Under the pieces are notes generated by a model, which searched no databases, was not told where the DNA came from, and was given only the letters and a program-made list of their open reading frames with translations. 64,000 nucleotides of DNA from Lineus longissimus (Eukaryota; Nemertea; Pilidiophora; Heteronemertea; Lineidae), in NCBI RefSeq assembly GCF_910592395.1, contig NC_088324.1, positions 6,600,953-6,664,952 on the forward strand. The letters run 5' to 3'. A program made the translations under genes and the position numbers. This document shows, piece by piece, positions 10,835-20,313 of this stretch; the first letter of the stretch is position 1; each line of letters begins with the position of its first letter.

Positions 10835-10986
10835 GTATTGGAGAGTTTTAAAGCTATAGATATTCGTCCAGATGAGCCCGGATTGCGCTTATCGTCTAAA
10901 TGCGCGCAATTTTTGAGACCTGAATGTGGTTCAATCGGATCGCATGCGGATCCGATCCGAATGTGGTTTTTTCGCCTGTCGTCTAA

Positions 10987-11382
10987 TCATTGAAATTACA
11001 TGTGATAAAGATTGATACCTGTTTTATTGGCCACCCGATATATCCTTTCAAACTCAATCTACTTTCCACTCAAGCAAACATTGATTTATTAATAACAAAG
11101 ACACAAGAACAAAAGAAACATTTTGTTTCTCATAGCGAGAACTCGATCAATACAATATATAGATATTAAACGTATTAACTTCATATAGTTCATATAATGT
11201 AATATTACAACGGCGAATTCAAAGCAAAACTGGACATCCCATCGCTATTTTCCAAATGGTTCAAGGCACGATGTCGTATTCGACTTGGTACAAGAGTAAG
11301 ACCGATTATGAGAGTTGATCGGAATCATGGCATAGATTCCAAAAACGTGCTGTTAATTGACTTCAAGTTTTGTTGGTGTTCG
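10987..11382 (+). other. upstream region of SP copy 2
   Basis: A conserved block present before all a-type SP exons: TATA-like tatagatattaaacg near 11158, then cgtattcgacttggtacaag. It may be promoter plus 5' UTR. An open frame (DRNHGIDSKNVLLIDF) runs into the SP exon in several copies. Confidence 0.4.
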
Positions 11383-11479
11383 ATGGTGGCATCAGTAATG
11401 ATTTCGTGGTCATACTTTATGTGCATATGTGCGCTTACAACACTTATAGGAGATGTGACTGCTGGCTCTCCCCCGAAAG
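11383..11479 (+). CDS. signal-peptide exon copy 2 (a-type)
   Basis: ATG 11383 starts MVASVMISWSYFMCICALTT, then IGDVTAGSPPK, with donor AAAG|gtaaga in phase 1 at 11480. An in-frame ATG also lies upstream in the conserved 5' block (11308, MRVDRNHGIDSKN). Similarity among copies of the upstream region ends exactly at the ATG between a- and b-types, so I prefer the downstream ATG. The following intron holds piggyBac copy 2. The next family exon downstream is another SP (15.6 kb), so this leader may have lost its own cassette. Confidence 0.55.
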
Positions 11480-12275
11480 GTAAGACAGAGACCACGCGAA
11501 AGCTGAGGGTTGGTGAGGTGTCCTCATATTGTTCTCTTGTTAATCGGACACAAAGGATTATGGAGCCATGTGTACCATTACGATGTAAGGGCATGTTTTC
11601 CCATTAAGTTAGTCTGTGGCTAACTTACGGACATAACGCCAACTCAAAGTTCACGCTATCTTTGTTACGTGACATCGGCTAAGAACACCGATGATGGGGC
11701 ATACGAACATTTGTTAATGCGGAGAAATGAAATGCTTCATTAAAACACGTTGAGTGCCAGCTACAAATTTAGTAGTATTTGTAAGTTCCTTCCGGTGGCC
11801 GCCTACGAGTTCATTCGTAGTATCATGCCTCTACTCTACAATCATTAATTTCCCCCAAAGACACATTTTAAAGGTATTCATGCCCAGTTGCCAAGTACTA
11901 AGTGTATGGACAATCATAATTACAAATCGCATCTCATGAATTCAGATTACTTCAATTAAAAAATCAAGTTACATGCTGTTAACAGGAAGTCAAGTTGCAA
12001 GTTGTCGCCAAGAAGCATTTCCTGAAAAGTTCTATATCTTCCTGAAACGTTCTATCCTTATGAAATTTGAAGGAGAACCATTTTCATAACATCGATTTCA
12101 ACAAAATAATTCAATAAATGCACATTCTCGTGCAGTTTTACATGGTGTTACAAAAACATGTCAGGTACTCCGGTTCATCCACATTTTAAAAATACAGTAC
12201 AATTGGAACATGAAACATCTAAAACACTTCCAAATCTACTACTTTGGTGTCTACTATCTCTTCTATTCTACCCAA

Positions 12276-14517
12276 TTATACCAGGCCAACTGTGTGATAG
12301 TGCCTGAAACAAACATCACTGCTGAGAGCCAGCTTGTCTGCACATGTTGGACAGACATATCTGGTTTCTTTTCTCACACCCCGTCTTGTGTAAACGCGGA
12401 AAAGTTTAGTTGGTCGTTGTTTCTTCTATGATGGTGGAATGAAATTAAAGTAATGGAAGTTGTTCGCATCTGCCACTGGTTCAGGTTGCCTCTGTATGCG
12501 TTCCACAACTTCAAGCCAAAGTAAGTGCTTTATGACGGTTTCGCGAAACTTGAGTTGTCGCATTGTGCTTCCATTTTCAGCCTTGTACAACATATGGGCA
12601 TTCGAAATCCAAATCTCAACCAAATGAAGAGCCATCTTCTTATACCATCTGATAGTTTTGCGTAGTGCTGAGTAAATACGACAGCATTTGATCAGATCAA
12701 TCGATACCGGACATACCAAGATTGTGATCGCGCACAATATTGGGTGTTTGCGATGCCTTGTTATTCCGGTTGCGGACCTCCACCATCTCAACGCGGTGCA
12801 TATTGCTTATGTTCAACACTTCCCGTTTATCCTTCCACTTGCAAACAACGACTGACTCAGACCGTGCCCATGTCATTTCACCTTTCCTCAGCCTTCTCCG
12901 TGCCCATGTCATTTCACCTTTCCTCAGGCTTCTCCTTCCGATCACTACGGAGGGTTCCACTGCTGTAAGTCGAACGAGTGGCTAGTTTCTTAGCGAGGGA
13001 CACTGAATTTTAGAAATTGCCAGTGAAGACAGTGTGGACTTTGTCTAAGAAGTCATCACCAAGAAGATACAGGACTATTGCTACAGTTTGACCAAGGTCG
13101 TGGGGATATGGGTGCCCTTCTCCAATGTAAAGACTAAGCCTGAGTGCAATCCCGTCGGACTCGCAGAGCTCGTACAGCTTCATCCCGTATTTGTGCTTTT
13201 TGTTCTTGATGTATACTGTCTGGATAGTAACCTTTCTTGCAAAAGAACCATAGATTCAGCGATACTTAGATCCCTCCCAGGATAGTAGATTTCATCCATC
13301 ACCGTGTTCATATGGTTAGAAAAGGGGAGGATCTTGTACTGGCGATCATTGTGTTTTGACCGACTACGTTATCAGCAAAGTGCCAGAATCATAGAAGCCA
13401 CTGAAAACGATTCCGACTCATGACTTTGCTGAACATAGGGCAATGGTAGAGGGGGTCCTTACTCCAGTAGATCGCTATAGTGGGTTGCGTGTCTTTACAC
13501 AACGCAAGACGAGAATTCCTACGTAGCGGACCCTTTGCAGCAATTTGAGCAGCTGCGTATCTATCAGTCTCAGTTACCATGAGATCAATAACTTCCTGGG
13601 TAGAGAACAGGTCAAAGAAATCAGCTGGCTCATGAAATACCATTTAAATTTTTAAACCAGGTATTTCTTTGAAAGGATATCGAGGTGGATCTTGATGGGT
13701 GTTTGTCCACTGTTGAACGGTTGGTGCAGCAGCTTGGGCCTATAATGAAATAATGAAATTTTACCTTGGGTAAAACAACTATATCTCTGAATTTCACTGA
13801 TATACAAGAGCCGTTTTATCTGTCATCGACATACCTGGGATGCCACGATTCGGGGTTGGTGTGCTGCAGGCTGTCGCTGAACTGGAGCTGCTCTGTGAGC
13901 CTTATGAAATAAAAAAATTCTAGCCCGGATAAAACAATTTTCTCTCTAAATACACTGACATACCAGATTCATGTTCTCTGCATTGGCATACCTGGGATGC
14001 CATTTCTTTGGTTGCTTGAGGCTGCTGCTGGATTGAAACAGTTGCTTGACCAGCTTGAGGCTGTATTGAAATGATGAAATTCCAGCCTGGGTAAAACGAC
14101 TTGATATCTGAACTATCTGATAAGTTTCGTTTTATCTGCGATTGACATACCTGTCGTTGGGGTAGGCCTACTGCAAACTGCTGATGGTTTGAACATCTTT
14201 CTACCACGGTCTCTGCCACCACGATTGCGTACACCATGCCCTTGCACAAGAATTAGCGGAGGGGTAACGGTTCTGGCCTGATTTAGGCCCCGACCCCCTC
14301 TCTTGTGCGTGGACCCCTAGGCATCAGATGCCTCTTCTGATCAGATGCCTCGTCTAGTGTAGCGGGGGTCGTCTGTTGCAGCTGGGTTTTCGTAGCTTGC
14401 AACATTACTGGTGTTCATATCAGAAGGATCGTTATCAGGAGGATCTGTATGGATCAGGGATTCGTCTGCACCGGTAACAGATACAGAATCTACCTCCATA
14501 TCAGATTCTTCGTGCAT
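12276..14517 (-). pseudogene. piggyBac transposase, dead copy 2
   Basis: Same domain order as copy 1: start MHEESDMEVDS at 14517, mini-exons, N-terminal domain, catalytic domain, C-terminal Cys-rich domain ending at 12276. It shares the IAES and GNF substitutions at the first two catalytic positions and the frameshift after the GIDRSDQ motif. It has additional lesions: a TAA inside the GNF-x-N motif (near 13010), a short deletion in the N-terminal domain removing the region around AFLGLL (near 13490), and a local duplication of the KGEMTWAR segment near 12880-12930. It is more decayed than copy 1. Confidence 0.88.
13740..14150 (-). repeat. mini-exon/intron repeats, copy 2
   Basis: Introns 13740-13834, 13901-13991 and 14061-14150 and mini-exons 13835-13900 (66 bp) and 13992-14060 (69 bp) have the same lengths as in copy 1. 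The array therefore predates the host duplication. Confidence 0.75.
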
Positions 14518-14683
14518 AAACTGATCAGCAACTTGACTTACTGTCAGTGCTAGATGACCACGCCCAAGGAAAATTACAGAAGTACCACGAGGTGGAACAT
14601 GGGAGCAGAGGACGTAGTAGCACACAGAAAAGACGGCAATTTCGAATGTACCATTGTTTATTTGAAGATAGGACTGTAGATAT

Positions 14684-14886
14684 TTTTCCCCATGTGCCAA
14701 GGTACGACTCGTTGTCTGGCAATGGCGGGCAACTTCCTTCCAGGAAGCCAGGCTACCAGTCGTATCATGGCCTCCTGGATGGAAGTTCTTTCCAGGAAGC
14801 CAGGCTGTGGGTCGTATTACGGCCTCCTGGATGGAAGTTCCCCGCCATTGCCAACCCACGAGTCGTACCTTGGCACATGGGGGAAA
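14684..14886. repeat. subterminal inverted repeat of piggyBac copy 2
   Basis: Arms of about 50 bp (14684-14732 and 14836-14886) read ccccatgtgccaaggtac with a downstream ggcaatggcggg in opposite orientation. The loop holds the 52-bp direct repeats (aagttc.ttccaggaagccaggct). It could form a long stem. Confidence 0.7.
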
Positions 14887-15069
14887 ATGTTCTTCAGTGG
14901 TGGCAACTACGAGAATTATATCTTGCTTTATTTGTCATTCAATTAGGTTTGGGAACCTCGTTCCCATCTATTTGGAGTCTCTACGGACTAATGCATGGAC
15001 TGTACTTAAAGTCACACACTGGCACCTGGGACCGGAAATCAAATATTGGCTTGGCACTCAACGTGTTAA

Positions 15070-15584
15070 TTCGTGTGACCACAGGGGGGACAGGGAAAAG
15101 GGAAAGACTTACCAGTTAACCTTAAAATGTTATCAAAATTAAGGTTATAATAGTTTGCGCATTCGCTGCAAGAAACTATCGTTGATGGGTTGTAGTACTA
15201 GTTCCACAAAAGTTTGTTAAAACAACATGATTGTCAGCTCTTCTGGACTACAAGCTTGATGGATCTGATCCTGATATACGATTGTATATCACAGCAAGAT
15301 AAAGAGTTACAGCAGGCTTCAGGCCACACCGGGTCACTTTAGCCCAATGGTAATAGTAGGCATAGCGAAGTTCAACTGAAGGTGATTAAAACATGACGAA
15401 TCACAATGCATGGTCTATCACGTGACTCATCACACCACGACCTAGTGTGCACCGATGTCAAAGCCTTCGCGTCAAGAGGAGGAGGCTGTTCGGTTTGACA
15501 GGAAAATTAGCACGTCGTCGTATTGTTTGGAAGCCATATACATTGAACAAACTATCATTTCTTGTTTTCCTTCCCGTGTCATCA
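15070..15584 (+). other. upstream region of SP copy 3
   Basis: Non-coding and homologous to 4860-5389. No gene seen. Confidence 0.5.
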
Positions 15585-15702
15585 ATGGCAAACTTAGTTT
15601 TCACCATGGTGGCATTAGTGATAATTTCGTTGTCATACTTTATGTGGCTATGTGCGCTTTTAAGACTCATAGGAGGTGTGACTGCTGGCTCTCCCCCGAA
15701 AG
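15585..15702 (+). CDS. signal-peptide exon copy 3 (b-type)
   Basis: ATG 15585 (MANLVFT) is in frame with ATG 15606 (MVALVIISLSYFMWLCALL), then GGVTAGSPPK and donor AAAG|gtaaga at 15703, phase 1. The core has several substitutions but is still hydrophobic. Its LamG partner is missing downstream (replaced at 16147-17173), so the nearest compatible exon is PAN copy 2 at 18762, which it joins in frame. Confidence 0.55.
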
Positions 15703-16146
15703 GTAAGACAGAGATTACGCAAAAGCTGAGGGTTTGTGAGGTGTCCTCATATTGTTCTCTTGATGATAGTTAAATTGGCTAACTTACGGACATAACGTCA
15801 AGTCGAAGTACACGCTATATTCGTGACCTGACATGTTTGAACAACTTGCCTCGGCCTAGAACACCGATGATGGGCGAGACGAACATGTGTTAATGCTGAG
15901 AGATGAAATGCTTTATTAATTGGTGTAACCACAGGGGGGACAGGGAAAAGGGAAACGAGTAATCAGTTTACCTTAAAACGTTCTTGAAATTAAAGTCATT
16001 ATATGTATAGTTTATGCATTTGCTGCAAGAAACTATCGTTTATGGGTTGTAGTACTAGTATCACAGTCGCTTATTAGAAATACTAATGTTATAATAACAC
16101 GATTGTTAGCTCTTCTGGATTACAAGCTTGATGGATCTGATCCTGA
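15703..16146 (+). other. intron after SP copy 3
   Basis: Homologous to 5518-5960. It holds the empty piggyBac site TTAA at 15916-15919. Homology breaks at about 16146, directly after gatctgatcctgata. Confidence 0.5.
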
Positions 16147-17173
16147 TAAGCCCCCCTTTAGGAGGGGCTCTTAAGATACACGTGTGTGTGGGAGTATAAA
16201 CTGATTTGATGAGAAATAAGGAGAGTAAATATTGTATATCCTACAAACAATTTTTTTTGGTATTTTTCTGAATTAATTCCGTTGAGTTTACCGATTTCTC
16301 CGCGATCTTCCGGTGGTGGTTGCTATCCCATTGGTTGAAATTAATTTAAATCTTCATGGGAATTCGCTACATCATATGCCTAAGAAATTGGCCAATTGTA
16401 TTAATATTTTTATCAGAGAAATATCCGTCCTAAATAATGACAGAAAAGGGTGGTTTATTTCAATTTTGTGTCGACATGATCGAGGTCACGTGACATAAAA
16501 ACAAAACAATCGCACACACCCGTCCAAAAAAGGCACTTTAAGAAAAACAAATACGTTTTTCCTGCTTAAAACCACACTGACGACTAAGTTATATTGGTCT
16601 ACTGCCCAAATCTGAAGTATCAAAATGAATAACAAACTAGAACTAGCTCTATTTAGCAAAAGTTGCGTGAAAAATTCGGGTGAGCGACATTCTGCACCCT
16701 AGCGGCCAATAATTAAACTACTTTCAGCCGTCTGCTCCGGTCTCGTTAGGGAGTTTTTCCCAAATGTACGCGATGATGACGTGCCCCATTAACAGGACGT
16801 AACATCTATTTTAAAATGCGTTTCCAAAGTGAATGCATGAGGACAACCCATTTGTGTCGTATATCACTGGAAACGCCCGATTTCCGTGAATAAGGACAAT
16901 CACAATGTATTACATTACCAAAACAAAAATGTGTCGGAAGGATGGTCCCATCGCACCCCCCCCCCCCCCCCAGCAGTATGACACAGAAGGGCTAGTTGAC
17001 TGTCCACGGGGGGGGGGGGGGGGGGTTGGGGGGAGCTTCCCCCCAACGCACTGGTAAAAACCTATGTCGACGGAGGGGGGTTTGGGGGGTGTCCCCCCAT
17101 TGTAACAGCTGTAGTTGTTAGAGCTTGCACTTAACATATGCTCGTAGGGGGGTTCGGGGGAGCTCCCCCGACC
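16147..17173. other. foreign block replacing the LamG exon
   Basis: Between breakpoints at about 16146 and 17174, homology to the other units is lost and the LamG exon is absent. The block has a 16-C run (16956-16971), an 18-G run (17008-17025) and several ggggggtttgggggg / cccccc pairs, including a terminal gggggagctccccc. It begins with a gccccccctttaggaggggc hairpin. No coding region recognised. It could be an inserted repeat or a replacement by illegitimate repair. Confidence 0.55.
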
Positions 17174-18761
17174 TAGATGGACTAAAGAGCACGGTGTGGC
17201 AATATGCTCATTGCCATGTTCTCTTCTCCATAACTACTTAGAGTCTGATTACTGACATGGTCTTTGAATCCTTCACCGTGTCAGGCAGACATAAAAGTAG
17301 TATGCTGTAGCTTGGTCCTTGATGTAATTAAAGTTAAGGTTCTACACGGCCATTGGTGATTTGACAACGAAATATTTTCCTACTCCAATACAACACTCCA
17401 CTGTGACCACAACCGGAAAGGTATGCCTAGGAAGCAGCTGCCCTGTGATGTTGAGGTGCTTTCCTGCTGTTAGTTGTTTATCTACACTGCCCTTCCTTTA
17501 CTTTGGGATTCCATCTTCAACGGTGCCGTAGTCAGATCACTTTCCTCAACGTGATCTTCGCCTGGAAGGCCTATGGGCTTATCTAAAAGCTAGACCATGA
17601 TAAGGTGGGAATTGGCTCTTATTCGATGACAATGGTCCACATATTTTCTGAAATATTGCCAAAAACCGAATTTTGTTTACGAAGTGGCTATGTACACAGC
17701 CGACTGCTGTGTACGCAGGAACAAGTTGATTGCATGCACAGCAGAGGCGAATTAACATAACCGCGTCATCAATGACGTCAGCTGGAGAAAAAAGGCGGTG
17801 GCGGTGGCGGTGGAAGAATTCCCCGCTTCCCTTCAAGTTGGGGCCAAATTCTCATCCTTTCCCGCCTTCCAAACAGCTCTCTCTGTCGGTATCAGGAGCA
17901 ACGCAACGTTGCCTTTGTAATATGGCACTCTAGAACCATCGACAAACAATAAAGAGTCTTTAAAAATGATGGGAAAATTTTACAGCACTTTATTTCGCCT
18001 ATGTCAAGTACAACTGCAAGCATGGTGAAAAACATGCAAGCAGAAGCCCGGGTTTTTAGATGGCATGTGTGCCATATGACCAAAACAGTTTTCTCCAGCC
18101 ATCGAAGTCTGCTGTGTACTCTAGACAATGTGCGTGCCTGAACATTGTATACACAGCATGTTGTGTATTAAAGAGAAAATGTTGTTCGGATTCACAGCAG
18201 GTAGCATAAAATCGGAGGCGGAGCGTTATAATGTGCCCAATGAATATTAATATAAAACGCTGTGAACATAAACATACTGTATGTTGCATACACAGCATGA
18301 TGTGTACATATCCTCTTCCTTTTGATTATGGCCGCTCTCATTTGCATAATTTGCATGAATTGCAAAAGTTCAACACATTTAAATGAACAACAACGGGCTC
18401 AGAATGTTCAAGGGATATCAGCGGGTAACCTCTGGAATCTTGATGAGCATCGCAGACTATTTGAAAACAGCAAAAAGTAAAAGCTTCCATCATTTCCGCG
18501 TCCGACCCCTTGCTCCCGGACTGTCAGTTCAGTTGGATCGATGTTAACATCAGACGACTGTAGTCGGAGTGAGAGTCGAAAATGATTCTCAGCTTCTGTA
18601 AAAACTGAGCATCAATAGAGAGTGAAACTAACGGTATCAAATTTTGAAAAAGCCATCATCGGTGGACATGGTTTGACCAAATTCATAGGTCAGGAAAAAT
18701 CTGATATTTTCTGTAATACTGGGTCAAGGAAGTTTTGTTAATGCTTCCAACTCTTCCGTAG
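17174..18761 (+). other. shared intron block before PAN copy 2
   Basis: Homologous to 8462-9685, but with about 410 extra bases (17877-18285). That extra part carries more CACAGCATG.TGTGTA dyads (18146-18170, 18284-18308). No gene seen. Confidence 0.5.
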
Positions 18762-18955
18762 CATTCTTGTTCAGAAAACAAGTAACAGTGCACGCAGCTT
18801 TACTTGAACTAGAAGTTGTAGGCCATATTCGATCTAAGCTTGATTGTACCAGAGAATGCTTGAGACAATTCATGGCCAGTGAGGCAGACAAGTGTCTCGG
18901 GTTCCTTTACGACGTCAAAGGGACCAGTTGTTGGGTTTACAAAGTATTTGGGTGA
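18762..18955 (+). CDS. PAN/Apple-like exon copy 2 (short form)
   Basis: The acceptor ctcttccgtag leads in phase 1 into LLELEVVGHIRS, DCTRECLRQF, KCLGFLYDV, TSCWVY and KVFG, then a stop at 18953-18955. The four PAN cysteines are intact. A possible phase-2 donor GG|gtgaat overlaps the stop. It would splice in frame to LamG copy 2. This copy and copy 1 lack the duplicated tail seen in all later copies. Confidence 0.65.
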
Positions 18956-19842
18956 ATCCCCTCTACAGGTAACTATGCAGCGACGTCAAGCCGATATCAA
19001 CTACAGGAATTTTGAAAATCAAAATCACAGTGAGTGGAGCTGCAAAATGATAATATGCTCCTAGGATGTCTGTACGGAAAGCTCAGGTGGAAAGGAGAAA
19101 AGGAAATGGGAAAAGCGCAAAGCTGAAAGTGTAAATCGCTCGAAATCTTCGGGTTTTTTGGTCGATGTGTTTGATAACAAGTTAGACCTACTGTAAGAAA
19201 GGCAAACTCATGAAGTAAAGCGCCGACTCGTATAACGCATAAGACGATGATAATGACGCAATAAGACTCAAACAACTTACATTGATGGTTCATCGGAAGA
19301 CTTTAAAAATCTATATCGCAAATGATAACATGGATATTTGTATAAATTTTGACTTTCGCTCTTAAAAATTAATGATATGTACCACACAAACACAAACAAA
19401 GAGAGCATTGCTATTAATACAATTGAAAGTTATTCCAAATTGTGATCATTGAAATTACAGCTGATGAAGATTGATACCTTTTGTATTGGCCACCCGATAT
19501 ATCCTTTCAAACTCAATCTACTTTCCACTCAAGCAAACGTTGATTTATTAATAACAAAGACTCAAGAGCAAAAAAAACATTTTGTTTCTCATAGCGAGAA
19601 CTCGGTCAATATAGTATATAGATATTAAACGTATTGACTTCATATAGTTCATATAATGCAATATTACAACGGCGAATTCAAAGCAAAACTGGACATCCCA
19701 TCGCTATTTTCCAAATGGTTCAAGGCACGATGTCGTATTCGACTTGGTACAAGAGTAAGGCCGATTATGACAGTTGATCGAAATCATGGCATAGATTCCA
19801 AAAACGTGTTGTTAATTGACTTCAACTTTTGTTGGTGTTTGA
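18956..19842 (+). other. upstream region of SP copy 4
   Basis: Contains the PAN-tail sequence and then the conserved a-type 5' block (tatagatattaaacg near 19618). No separate gene seen. Confidence 0.45.
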
Positions 19843-19941
19843 TGGTGGCATCAGTGATGATTTCGTTGTCATACGTTATGTGCATTTGTGTGCGTATAAC
19901 ACTTGATATAGGATGTGTGACTGCTGGCTCTCCCCCGAAGG
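19843..19941 (+). CDS. signal-peptide exon copy 4 (a-type)
   Basis: ATG 19843 reads MVASVMISLSYVMCICVRIT, then LDIGCVTAGSPPK, with donor AAGG|gtaaga, phase 1. The R and D inside the core (CVRITLD) weaken the hydrophobic stretch compared with the other copies, so this leader may work poorly or be decaying. Confidence 0.5.
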
Positions 19942-20313
19942 GTAAGACAAAGACCACGATATAAGGGCATTGTTGCTCCCAACAAGTTAGTCAGTGATTT
20001 GGCTTTAACTTACGAACATAACGTGAAGTCATAGTACACGCTATATTCTTGACATAACATGTTTGAACAACTGGCCTCAGCCTAAAACACCGATGATGGG
20101 CCAGACGAACATGTGTTAATGCTGAGAGATGAAATGCTTGTGACCACAGGGGGGGATGGGGAGTGGGCTGTTCTTAAAATTAAGCTCATTATAGTTTAAG
20201 TATTCGCTGCAAGAAACTGTCGTTTATGGGTTCTAATATGATTGTTAGCTCTTCTTGATTGCAAGCTTGATGGATCTGATCCGGATATACGGTTAGTATA
20301 TCACAGCACTTCA
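19942..20313 (+). other. SP-to-pogo intron segment, unit 4
   Basis: Intronic, with a G-rich tract near 20150. The flank of pogo-A follows. No gene seen. Confidence 0.5.

Larger units (their letters stand above)
10365..10986. mobile_element. TIR element carrying a promoter-exon-like segment
   Basis: An insertion of about 620 bp, absent from paralogous sites (for example about 19440 and 25465, ttattccaaattgtgatcattg). Imperfect inverted ends share TTTAGACGACA, then AAAAAACCACAT and CGGATC-rich sequence; the right end looks trimmed. Subterminal sequence is full of ATCCGGAT/GGATCC dyads. The left terminus GGGCCGTTTAGACGAC is reminiscent of Harbinger-type ends, which is a guess. No transposase inside. 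Confidence 0.7.
11744..15065 (-). mobile_element. piggyBac-family transposon, copy 2
   Basis: Bounded by TTAA at 11740-11743 and 15066-15069, with the same inverted ends as copy 1. It is 3322 bp, without the 943-bp insertion. Both flanks are homologous to those of copy 1 (the SP intron), so this copy arose by duplication of the host segment and not by a second insertion. Confidence 0.92.

Noticed and set aside
16900-17180. CpG island or promoter in the G/C-run block
   Set aside because: GC content comes from homopolymers; CG dinucleotides are few.
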